A program made the translations under genes and the position numbers. A stretch of DNA of 64,000 bases from NCBI RefSeq assembly GCF_018156225.1, contig NZ_JAGTAR010000030.1, positions 1-64,000 of the forward strand. Direction: 5' to 3'. Below, one piece after another: positions 20,596 through 28,544 of the stretch. Source of the stretch: Carboxylicivirga sediminis (lineage in GTDB: Bacteria > Bacteroidota > Bacteroidia > Bacteroidales > Marinilabiliaceae). Position 1 is the stretch's first letter. Every line of letters begins with the position of its first letter. The notes beneath the pieces were generated by a model. It was given only the letters and a program-made list of their open reading frames with translations. It did not search any database and was not told the DNA's origin.

Positions 20596-21129
20596 TTATT
20601 TCATAAGAGGTTTACCATACACCTCGTCAAAAGCAACTTCCGAAAATGGTTTCCGTTTCTTTTGGGGAGCTTTACTTTCCTGTGGGTAACCTATGGGTAG
20701 TAGTGCAATTGGTTCAATATGTTCAGGCAATTGCATTACTTTTCGCACCTTCTCCGGGTCAAAATGGCAAATCCAACAGGTCCCTAAACCCAGCTCTGTG
20801 GCGCGTAAAGTCATATGGTCGATGGCTATTGAAGCATCCACATCCGTGTGATCTTTTTGATCGAAAGAGCGTTTCCAGGCCATTTCATGATTGCCACAAA
20901 TAACAATCACCTGTGGAGCAGCCTTAAACCATTCCCTGTCGTAGCATTCTTTAATTTTCTCCAGATTCGCATCGTCTGATACCAAAATAAAGCTCCAGGG
21001 TTGACGGTTGGCTGCTGAAGGAGCCATTCGGCCAGCTTCAAGTACTTCAATTAGCAGTGCTTTGGACACCTTGAGCGGTTTATATTCTCTCACCGAATAA
21101 CGCTCTCGAAGAAGTTGGTTAAAATGCAT
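20596..21129 (-). CDS. Nitroreductase family FMN-dependent oxidoreductase
   Basis: 177 residues, the typical size of a compact nitroreductase. The FMN-binding start RERYSVREYKPLKVSK is at the N-terminus, followed by MAPSAANRQPWSFILVSD and the C-terminal GTCWICHFDPEKVRKVMQLP and PIGYPQE motifs. The family reduces nitro groups, quinones or flavins with NAD(P)H; the natural substrate is unknown. It has a well-formed Bacteroidota promoter (21174-21204) and is divergent from the YdcF-like gene. Confidence 0.9.
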   Translation of the reverse strand: MHFNQLLRERYSVREYKPLKVSKALLIEVLEAGRMAPSAANRQPWSFILVSDDANLEKIKECYDREWFKAAPQVIVICGNHEMAWKRSFDQKDHTDVDASIAIDHMTLRATELGLGTCWICHFDPEKVRKVMQLPEHIEPIALLPIGYPQESKAPQKKRKPFSEVAFDEVYGKPLMK

Positions 21130-21173
21130 AAAACAGGATTTTGCTCAGTTGCTAACTTTGTATTTCTTTACAA

Positions 21174-21204
21174 CAAAATTAAAAGGACTGGTGTAACTTC
21201 CAAA
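21174..21204 (-). promoter_or_regulatory. Promoter of the nitroreductase gene
   Basis: Minus strand TTTG (21204-21201), 19 bp spacer, then TAATTTTG (21181-21174). This is an exact match in sequence and spacing to the Bacteroidota sigma-ABfr consensus TTTG-N19-TAnnTTTG. Confidence 0.75.
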
Positions 21205-21219
21205 TTTTAACAGAAACAA

Positions 21220-21984
21220 ATGTTTTTCTTACTATCTAAAATCTTAACTTTCCTATTAGTTCCATTTAATTGGTGCCTAATATTAGTTTTGGCAGGCATT
21301 ATTTTTAAGCGTAAAAAACGAAGAACCTACTTCTTTGCCGGTGCTTGTATTATCTTTCTCATATTCTCAAATACATTGCTATTTCAGGCAATTATATCAT
21401 CCTGGGAATATCCGGTAGAGAACGTTGAAGTTACTGTAACGAATAACCGACCGGTTGCTGTTTTAGGAGGTTTATCGAGTTACGACGACAAAACAGATCG
21501 CATCTATTTTAATGAGGCTACTGATCGCCTGATGCAAGTTTTACTTATACATAAAAAAGACACAAGCCAGAAAATTGTGATCAGCGGTGGTTCAGCCGAA
21601 ATATACTTTAAAGAAAAGCCAGAGGCCGAATACCTGAAGGACTATCTGCTGGCAATAGGTATTGAATCTGACAAGATGCTTTTTGAAACAAAATCGCGAA
21701 ATACGCATGAAAACGCCTTTTATACGGCAGCATTATTTGATAGCCTGCATATGGATAAAGACATCACCCTGATAACATCGGCTTTTCATGTCAAACGAGC
21801 AACCAGCTGTTTTAAGCAACAAGGTTTTAGGGTTTATCCGATAGCAACTAACGCGTACAGCAAGCATCAGCCATTAAAGCCTGCCGATTATTTTATGCCA
21901 TCCCTTGAAACATTGCAATCATGGCCAATACTGTTGAAAGAATGGATGGGTATAATGGTTTACAAACTCAAGGGCTATATTTAA
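21220..21984 (+). CDS. YdcF/ElyC family (DUF218) membrane protein
   Basis: 254 residues with two N-terminal membrane segments (about 5-22 and 33-52) and a soluble DUF218 domain beginning PVAVLGGLSSYDD. Family hallmarks include IVISGGSAE, SDKMLFETKSRNTHENA (the conserved S-R-NT-EN motif) and LITSAFHVKRATSCF. ElyC and SanA-type members act in envelope integrity and lipid-carrier metabolism in Enterobacteria; the role here is not known. A TAACTTTG -7-like box at 21153-21160 suggests divergent transcription with the nitroreductase. Confidence 0.88.
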   Translation: MFFLLSKILTFLLVPFNWCLILVLAGIIFKRKKRRTYFFAGACIIFLIFSNTLLFQAIISSWEYPVENVEVTVTNNRPVAVLGGLSSYDDKTDRIYFNEATDRLMQVLLIHKKDTSQKIVISGGSAEIYFKEKPEAEYLKDYLLAIGIESDKMLFETKSRNTHENAFYTAALFDSLHMDKDITLITSAFHVKRATSCFKQQGFRVYPIATNAYSKHQPLKPADYFMPSLETLQSWPILLKEWMGIMVYKLKGYI

Positions 21985-22024
21985 AGCTACTTTCTGGTGA
22001 CTAATCAGGTAACTTGTCTGGCCA

Positions 22025-22570
22025 TTAAATACCTACACCAAAGCCTATGCTGAAAATGGGCTCCCAGGCTTTATAAGGCGAGTACTTATGTTGTAATACA
22101 TCGAAAAGTACCTGAACAGAGACAAAACTGCGTTCTGAAATCATTTGACGATAGCCGCCACCAAAATAGATGAACGGCACAAAGTTTCGTTCTTTTTTAG
22201 ACAAGGTCGTGTATCGTTCCATACTATAGCCTGCCAACTCACCATGGGCAAACAGATTGGGTACAATATTATATTGGGCAAAAATGCGTCCACCAAACTG
22301 ATTATAGGTTAAAGCTGGATTATACCGCTTATCCTTCGTATACTGATACTCGATGCCCAGGCCTGCATATACTTTAGGATTTAAACGGGCACCAACAACC
22401 GGGCTAATCATCACATTGGTGTAATCGCCAAACGTTAAACCCACACTACCGCCCGTAAACAGTTTATCTTTCAAAGGAACTTTTTTTGATTCCGCAGAAT
22501 CCTGGGCCATTGCCAGCATGCTAATACTGATAAAAATAACCAGTGCAAAAACAGTTTTAATTCTATTCAT
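22025..22570 (-). CDS. Secreted outer-membrane beta-barrel-like hypothetical protein
   Basis: 181 residues from the ATG at 22570, which begins a clear signal peptide (MNRIKTVFALVIFISISML..AMAQ); the longer open frame to 22597 would overlap the small upstream gene. The mature protein alternates hydrophobic and polar residues in strand-like segments (SVGLTFGDYTNVMISPVVGARL, GLGIEYQYTKD, FGGRIFAQYNI) and ends near GIGFGVGI, as expected of a small outer-membrane beta-barrel. It lies 11 bp after the zinc-ribbon gene. Function unknown. Confidence 0.7.
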   Translation of the reverse strand: MNRIKTVFALVIFISISMLAMAQDSAESKKVPLKDKLFTGGSVGLTFGDYTNVMISPVVGARLNPKVYAGLGIEYQYTKDKRYNPALTYNQFGGRIFAQYNIVPNLFAHGELAGYSMERYTTLSKKERNFVPFIYFGGGYRQMISERSFVSVQVLFDVLQHKYSPYKAWEPIFSIGFGVGI

Positions 22571-22581
22571 AGGATCAGGTA

Positions 22582-22779
22582 TTAAATGCAGCCACACACA
22601 AATCCATCGGCCAAACCCTCCAGTAACTCTTTCTCTTTATCAACCTCAGCTGCAGAGCCAGAACAGGTATTACATACAGGTAGGTTTACTCTGTTATTGT
22701 ACTCTATATCAATAACCTGAAGTGATTTTTCACAAACAAAGCACTTTAGTGGTTTGGTATTGTAATTCTTGTGTGGCAT
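22582..22779 (-). CDS. Small zinc-ribbon-like protein
   Basis: 65 residues from the ATG at 22779; a start at 22794 would add five. It carries two CxxC pairs, KCFVCEKSL near residue 14 and LPVCNTCSG near residue 35, spaced as a treble-clef/zinc-ribbon, then an acidic helix and a C-terminal DGFVCGCI with two more Cys. TATTTTTG (minus strand 22814-22807) is a plausible -7 box. It is probably cotranscribed with the beta-barrel gene. The coding call rests on the paired cysteines, gene spacing and promoter; function unknown. Confidence 0.6.
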   Translation of the reverse strand: MPHKNYNTKPLKCFVCEKSLQVIDIEYNNRVNLPVCNTCSGSAAEVDKEKELLEGLADGFVCGCI

Positions 22780-22920
22780 ACTATTTGTTTGCAAATAAAC
22801 TAATTACAAAAATATAACAATTAGCGTTATTGTACGAAATTTATTAATATTATAATGAAGCAGAAAATTAATTGCTTCAAACAGGTTTGTAATTTTGAAC
22901 AACAATTAATCCTAGGAATT

Positions 22921-23442
22921 ATGAAAGCAATAGTTAGTATTTTCCTTCTATCATCTATGCTGCTGGTGACAACAACAGAAGCTTCGTCACAAAAAAAGAC
23001 AAAAAAAGAGCGCAGGGCAGAGCAGTTCGTAGAGACTCAAAAGTTAGTCGATAGCAAACAATTTATTTTTGTACCCGATAGAGCTTTCCCGCAAGGTGGC
23101 CGTTCCATTGATTTGACCACCAACTATGGGTTTATTAAAATAATGGGGGAAGAAACGGAAGGTGATATGCCCTTTTTTGGCAGAGGTTTCACTGTGCCTT
23201 ATGGCGGAGGCGGTGGAATTAAATTTGATAAAACCACCATTGAAAATGAGCAAGTGCAAATAAATGAAAAAAAGCTACGAATAACTTATAGCTTTGAAGC
23301 TAAAGGTAAAGATGACCATTACAGGGTAAGTATGGATATTGGATACAGTGGCAATGCGTCGGTGAACGTTACATGCAACAATCGAAGCCCGATAAGCTAC
23401 AATGGCGAAATATCAGAAATTGAAGAAGACAAGAAAAACTAA
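22921..23442 (+). CDS. DUF4251 domain secreted protein
   Basis: 173 residues from the ATG at 22921, chosen because it opens a signal peptide (MKAIVSIFLLSSMLLVTTTEASSQ) and because a TAATTTTG -7-like box (22890-22897) lies between it and the longer upstream start at 22855. Residues 40-165 fit the DUF4251 pattern: QKLVDSKQFIFVPDRAFPQGG, LTTNYGFIKIMGEE, GRGFTVPYGGGGGIKF, and an antiparallel beta end. Function is unknown across this Bacteroidota family. It is followed by a strong terminator. Confidence 0.85.
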   Translation: MKAIVSIFLLSSMLLVTTTEASSQKKTKKERRAEQFVETQKLVDSKQFIFVPDRAFPQGGRSIDLTTNYGFIKIMGEETEGDMPFFGRGFTVPYGGGGGIKFDKTTIENEQVQINEKKLRITYSFEAKGKDDHYRVSMDIGYSGNASVNVTCNNRSPISYNGEISEIEEDKKN

Positions 23443-23457
23443 TTGTAGATAAATTAA

Positions 23458-23495
23458 AAATGGACTTACTAGAGAAACAGTAAGTCCATTTTTAA
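23458..23495 (+). terminator. Terminator between the DUF4251 and amylase genes
   Basis: Perfect 13-bp stem, AAATGGACTTACT (23458-23470) with AGTAAGTCCATTT (23479-23491), plus T-rich tail. Its A-rich opposite flank could also serve the converging amylase gene. Confidence 0.92.
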
Positions 23496-23508
23496 TTATA
23501 GTTGGTAA

Positions 23509-25179
23509 CTAGTAACCTAGCAGCACAATATCAAATGGGGTATCAATTTCCACGCTATTGTTTTTTACAATTGCCGCGTTGCCTGAATAATAGTCCATTA
23601 GTTGATCGCCATTACTAAAAACTCCGCTTACATCCACTTTTTTATGTCCTGCAGCTAAATCAAGTCCAACCACCACTTTATCCGTGTAGCTTTCATTGGC
23701 AAATTCCCTTTTAAAATAATATGGTTCGGCGCTAAGCTGTTGATGTAAACCGGCTCCAACAGCAGGGTGTGCCGCACGAAACTGCCCCAGCTTCTGCCAA
23801 TGTAGCAGAATATCTTTAGTGGCAACACCATTGATGGATTGATTACTTTCGAGTTCATCCCAATTCATAAATGAACGCAGGGTAGCATCACCTACGGCGC
23901 CTTCAATTTGAAGATTACGTCCTGTTTCATCGCCATAATAAACCTGCGAAGAGCCCGGGCATAACAGCAATTTGGTACCTGTTTCAATCACCCTTTTTCG
24001 CTCCTTGTCAAACGGTCCGCCATCGTCATGAGAGGTTGCATAATTCATTACACTTAATCCTTTTAGTGGCCCATTTAATGCTTGGCTATACTTCGAAAAG
24101 AGCTCTTCGTAGCTATTATTGGCATCGTATTTAAACTCAAAGTTGATAAGGCTCTGCATCCCATTGGCAAAATAGTCGACCTTGCGATCGCCAAAATCAA
24201 ACCAGCGACCACCCGACACACCATAGTTATATACTTCACCCACCATAAAAAAGTCATTATCATCCATCACTAAATCAGGGTTGGCAGCTTTCCATTCGGC
24301 AAATGCTTTAGTGGCTTCCTGCCATAAATCGGCCCAAACATCCTCTTCAGTATGCTTTACGGTATCCAAGCGAAACGCATCAATGCCATATTTTCGAATA
24401 TAATCAGTTAGCCATTTGATGATGTAATAGCGTGGTGTACGCGGATAGCCTGTGGTGCTAAAGAAATCATTCAACTCATTCATCTCTTTTTCCAGACGTC
24501 CTTCATCGGCCCATTTATCCATCAAAGCTTTGGGCAACTCCACTTCCTGTGTGCTTTCAGTCCTGATATCGGGTAGGTTTTCCACCAAGGTACATGTCAC
24601 TGTTGATTCGTAATCCTGGTAGCGACATTGCGGTGAAGTACGCACCCACTCATCTCCCCATAGCGGGTCCTTTGCGGTCACCGGCCCCGTGTGATTAATC
24701 ACCACATCAAGCACAATGCGAATGCCATGCTTGTGGGCTGTTTGTACCAACTCAGCTAATTCCGCTTCAGTCCCAAAATTAGGTTCTAAAGCTGTCCAGT
24801 CCTTCGCCCAATACCCATGAAACCCATAAGTTTCACCGGTTCCTTCATCCACCGAACCATGAATTTGTTCAACCACAGGGCTGAACCAAATAGCATTGAT
24901 ACCCAATTTGGTGAAATATCCGTCATTAATTTTTTTGGTGATGCCTTTTATATCGCCGCCCATAAAACCTCGTAGCACACCGGTTTCTTTAGTCCGGTTA
25001 AAGTTGACATCATTATTGGTATCGCCATTGTTGAAACGATCGGTCAATAGGAAATACACGTTGGCGTTCTCCCACATAAACGGGACATCGGCTTTGGTTT
25101 CTTTGGTGCTTGTTTCTTTTGTAACACACGACACCATACCCAAAGTCAGTAGTAATGCAAAGAAGAAAATGCTTTTCAT
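23509..25179 (-). CDS. GH13 alpha-amylase family lipoprotein
   Basis: 556 residues. The lipoprotein signal ends at lipobox MVSC (Cys near residue 18), so it is anchored to an outer membrane leaflet. The four GH13 signature regions are present: DVVINHTGPV (I), GIDAFRLDTVKH with the nucleophile Asp (II), FMVGEVYNYG with the acid/base Glu (III), and MNYATSHDDGG with the third Asp (IV). A short C-terminal beta domain follows. It likely cleaves alpha-1,4-glucans at the surface or in the periplasm. No SusC/SusD genes are adjacent; GH97 at 55.3 kb is the only other starch-type enzyme in the window. Confidence 0.93.
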   Translation of the reverse strand: MKSIFFFALLLTLGMVSCVTKETSTKETKADVPFMWENANVYFLLTDRFNNGDTNNDVNFNRTKETGVLRGFMGGDIKGITKKINDGYFTKLGINAIWFSPVVEQIHGSVDEGTGETYGFHGYWAKDWTALEPNFGTEAELAELVQTAHKHGIRIVLDVVINHTGPVTAKDPLWGDEWVRTSPQCRYQDYESTVTCTLVENLPDIRTESTQEVELPKALMDKWADEGRLEKEMNELNDFFSTTGYPRTPRYYIIKWLTDYIRKYGIDAFRLDTVKHTEEDVWADLWQEATKAFAEWKAANPDLVMDDNDFFMVGEVYNYGVSGGRWFDFGDRKVDYFANGMQSLINFEFKYDANNSYEELFSKYSQALNGPLKGLSVMNYATSHDDGGPFDKERKRVIETGTKLLLCPGSSQVYYGDETGRNLQIEGAVGDATLRSFMNWDELESNQSINGVATKDILLHWQKLGQFRAAHPAVGAGLHQQLSAEPYYFKREFANESYTDKVVVGLDLAAGHKKVDVSGVFSNGDQLMDYYSGNAAIVKNNSVEIDTPFDIVLLGY

Positions 25180-25424
25180 ATGCTTTGAATTTAGTTTGTA
25201 TGTAAAATTAAGAAAGCCTCCTGATACATGCTTGATTATGGCTTAAGCTTTATTGGATAGATGGTTCTATTTTGCACAAGGCGTGAGTGTTACGGTTGTT
25301 TTGCTTCTTTGTTTTTTCTCCACAGAGATTTCCGAAAAGGTTTGCAAAAGCAGAATGTCCTATGTCAACAGCCCCCATTTTTAGTTAAATTACTTACTTT
25401 TGGCAAGCTCATAACCTTACAATA

Positions 25425-26162
25425 ATGAACGAAACGCTTCAACTTAGAACCAGGTACAGAGTAACATCTGCCGATACAGATATGCATGCCAGACTAAAGC
25501 TAAGTGCTTTGGTTAATTATTTGATACAGTCGGCGATTGATTCTGCAGAGTTGCTTGGATTTGGTTTCTCCGAACTAAAGAAAGAACATTTATTCTGGGT
25601 GCTTAATCGTTTAACGGTGGAGATTTATCGCCCGATAAAATGGAATGAAACGATAGAGGTAGAAACGTGGCCAAAAGACATCGAACGTATTTTCTATATA
25701 CGCGATTTTATTGTGCGTGACGCTCAAAAGCAGGTCATTGCCAAAGCCAGTTCGGCCTGGTTGGCCATCGATCTTGTCTCTAAACGTCCGGGCAACTTCA
25801 ATAAAGAGAAAATGGAGCTTTTTACACGATTAAAGGATGTACATAGTCTGGAATACTCACCTGAAAAGCTTGGTTCGACCATCAATAAGGGCTATGAAAG
25901 AGAAGTTGTGCCCAGCTATTTTGATATTGACCTCAATAAGCATGTTACCTCAACGCGCTATGTCGACTGGATGATGGACTGCTTTTTCAGTTCTTTTCAT
26001 ACGGTCAATTATCCGTCATTTCTTTCAATTAACTATATGAAAGAAACCATGCAAGGTGAACAATTAGGGGTGATGCACGATGCCCAGGACCCCACTCATC
26101 ATTTTGAAGGGTTTAATATGGAACAGGACAAAGTTGCCTTCAGAGGGAAAATCATATTCTGA
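25425..26162 (+). CDS. Acyl-ACP thioesterase
   Basis: 245-residue double hotdog thioesterase of the FatA/FatB-like bacterial family. The N-terminal half contains TSADTDMHARLKLSALVNYLIQSA and FWVLNRLTVEIYRPI. The C-terminal half has the catalytic segment FDIDLNKHVTSTRYVDWMMD, with the conserved Asn-x-His pair. It releases fatty acids from acyl carrier protein. A TACTTTTG box at 25395-25402 is its probable -7 element. It ends 3 bp from the stop of the converging radical SAM gene. Confidence 0.9.
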   Translation: MNETLQLRTRYRVTSADTDMHARLKLSALVNYLIQSAIDSAELLGFGFSELKKEHLFWVLNRLTVEIYRPIKWNETIEVETWPKDIERIFYIRDFIVRDAQKQVIAKASSAWLAIDLVSKRPGNFNKEKMELFTRLKDVHSLEYSPEKLGSTINKGYEREVVPSYFDIDLNKHVTSTRYVDWMMDCFFSSFHTVNYPSFLSINYMKETMQGEQLGVMHDAQDPTHHFEGFNMEQDKVAFRGKIIF

Positions 26163-26165
26163 GAT

Positions 26166-28346
26166 TTATAGTATTATTAAGCCTGCCTCACGAAGCTGCA
26201 AAAAGGTATAGCTATTGATAAACTTGTTGAAATCACCCAATGAGGCTGTCTCGTATTTATTCTGGAAATCGCTAAAAGTAATACGCTTTTCGGCTGTTAC
26301 TGCCATTTCGCTCAGGCATTGACATAGCCATTGCCCAAGCTTAGCCTTAACATTGATCGTAATATGCGTTTTAGCGCTTAGCAATGTTAATTCTGACATT
26401 TCAACCGTTTTCTTACCTTTTGTTTTCACAATGTTTTTGCTAATTGGTTCATGAGCTATCCAGAGCAATTGACTGTTTGGCTTCAGTACTACATCATCAT
26501 TTATCATTGTGGCAACATAGTTAGGTGGTAATTGTGTTTTTGGTACCTTAAAGTTGAACCATTCGCCCAGTTGAAAATCAAAACCAAGGCCATGCATATA
26601 ATTAAACAACGCCTTTTTAAGTCCATCACCAAATGTTTCGTGAATAGCACCTTGCTTATCAATAAATTCAAGATCATTATTGGCAAATGAGCCTTGTAAA
26701 CCGCCCGTTATTTCAATATCATAAGCTGCCGGCTGAAGTCCTACCGGGCTATGTGCGGTTAGGGCAAACTGATGCCAGAAACCAGATTCAATAATGCCCA
26801 TTTCAAACAGTTGGCGCACCACCTCCAGAGCATCAATTGTTTCCTGTGCTGTTTGACTGGGGAAACCATACATCAGGTAGGCATGCACCATTATGCCTGC
26901 ATGGGTTAAATTGGCAGCCACATTACTGACCTGCTCAAGGGTGACTCCTTTGTTTATCAATTTGAGTACCCTGGGTGAGGCAACCTCGAGCCCGCCTGCC
27001 ACTGCAATACAACCACTTTGTTTTAGCAATAAACATAAATCGGCGGTAAAACTCTTTTCAAACCGGATGTTCGTCCACCAAACAACCTTTAACTGACGCT
27101 TTAGTATTTCTAATGCCAGCTCTTTAAGCAATACTGGCGGTGCTGCCTCATCAACAAAATGAAAGCCCCGGATACCTGTTTGTGCCATTAAGGCTTCCAT
27201 CCGATCTACCACCATACCAACAGGACTGGGCTCATAGCGTTTTATATAATCGAGCGAACCATCACAGAATGTGCACTTACCCCAGTAGCAACCGTGTGCA
27301 AGTGTGAGTTTTAGCCAGTGCCCATCCGACCACAGACGAAACATAGGATTGGCTACTTCAACAACCGGAAAATATTTATCCCATTCAACATCTGAATAAT
27401 CGGGTATGCCAAGGTGTTTCTGTAAAACATCACCTTCAGCAGCACCATTTAAGTAGCGTACGGCATTATCCTGACAGATATAAGTGCGTTTTAATTGATC
27501 GAGTTTTCGCACCCCTTGCAGGTATTCGAGGATGCATTGCACGGGCTTCTCCCCATCATCAAGGGTTATAAAGTCGCAAAATTCAAACAGCCTAATGTCC
27601 TTTAGTGCACGCAATTCGGTATTCACATAGCCACCTCCCAAAGAAATATTAATATCGGGATGGTACTGTTTGAACCATTGACCAATTCTTAATGCTCCGA
27701 ATAAATTGCCTGGGAAGGGAACTGTTATCAACACCAGCTGTGGCTGGTACTGTTCCATGACAACAGCCAACTCTTCGGTTAAAATGTTTTCGATAAAGGA
27801 GCGTGGCTGCTGCAGCTGATCGTATAATTCATTAAACGATGATGCTGATCGTCCCAGGCGCTCAGCATAACGGCTAAAACCAAACCTGCTATCAACGGCT
27901 TCAACTATAAAATCTGATAAATCTTCAAGAAACAAGGTGCAATAATGCTTGGCCTTATCAACAAGTCCCATTGTGCCAAAAGCGGTATGTTCATCTTCTA
28001 ACTGGTTAAATCTTGATGCTTCGGGTAATAAGGTGCCCTGACAAATGTTTTGCGCCTCAATGAATGTAGGGTGTTTAAGAAATGCCATTACCCTGGTAAT
28101 AGCATACACATATTCATGTCGTAACTGAAATATTCTGACGGCATTTTCTGTTTGCATATGATTGTCGTCAACGCAGGCAAACAGCTCGCTCAGTCCTTTT
28201 TCAGAGAAAATTCGATTAATCACCCTAATTCCCAGATCAACTTGAGCAGAAGGAACATCTAGAGTATTTAGGTATCCTTTTAGATAGGCAGTAGCAGGAT
28301 ATGGTGTATTTAACTGAGTAAAAGGAGGTGTAATTAATAGAACCAT
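26166..28346 (-). CDS. B12-binding-domain radical SAM protein with CX4CX2C motif
   Basis: 726 residues. The N-terminus (PPFTQLNTPYPATAYLKGYL) and residues 215-290 (QLVLITVPFPGNLFGAL, INISLGGGYVNTEL) form a B12-binding-type Rossmann region. The radical SAM domain starts near residue 345 with LAHGCYWGKCTFCDGSLDY. Here the cluster cysteines are spaced CX4CX2C instead of the usual CX3CX2C. Later motifs include GFHFVDEAAPP, VAGGLEVASPRVL and AYLMYGFPSQT. The last 170 residues are a separate domain of unknown role. Substrate unknown; methyl transfer or ring modification is typical of the class. Confidence 0.85.
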   Translation of the reverse strand: MVLLITPPFTQLNTPYPATAYLKGYLNTLDVPSAQVDLGIRVINRIFSEKGLSELFACVDDNHMQTENAVRIFQLRHEYVYAITRVMAFLKHPTFIEAQNICQGTLLPEASRFNQLEDEHTAFGTMGLVDKAKHYCTLFLEDLSDFIVEAVDSRFGFSRYAERLGRSASSFNELYDQLQQPRSFIENILTEELAVVMEQYQPQLVLITVPFPGNLFGALRIGQWFKQYHPDINISLGGGYVNTELRALKDIRLFEFCDFITLDDGEKPVQCILEYLQGVRKLDQLKRTYICQDNAVRYLNGAAEGDVLQKHLGIPDYSDVEWDKYFPVVEVANPMFRLWSDGHWLKLTLAHGCYWGKCTFCDGSLDYIKRYEPSPVGMVVDRMEALMAQTGIRGFHFVDEAAPPVLLKELALEILKRQLKVVWWTNIRFEKSFTADLCLLLKQSGCIAVAGGLEVASPRVLKLINKGVTLEQVSNVAANLTHAGIMVHAYLMYGFPSQTAQETIDALEVVRQLFEMGIIESGFWHQFALTAHSPVGLQPAAYDIEITGGLQGSFANNDLEFIDKQGAIHETFGDGLKKALFNYMHGLGFDFQLGEWFNFKVPKTQLPPNYVATMINDDVVLKPNSQLLWIAHEPISKNIVKTKGKKTVEMSELTLLSAKTHITINVKAKLGQWLCQCLSEMAVTAEKRITFSDFQNKYETASLGDFNKFINSYTFLQLREAGLIIL

Positions 28347-28544
28347 TGTTTGCTGAATTATCTTATTGCTTTAGCTGATGAGAGTTGAAGTATGTTGTGG
28401 ATTTTCAGTTTGTTAATCCCTCTTACAAACAGCAATTTTCTTCTTGTAATCGACTCAAAATAGCCCGCTATTCTTTCGTCAATATACACTTGAAACTCGC
28501 TATTTGTAAGCGTTCTGAGTTCAAAATTTTACGTCGAACTCAGG

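Noticed and set aside
23509-25179. Starch utilisation locus around the amylase
   Set aside because: No SusC, SusD or SusR-like genes are near; neighbours are unrelated.
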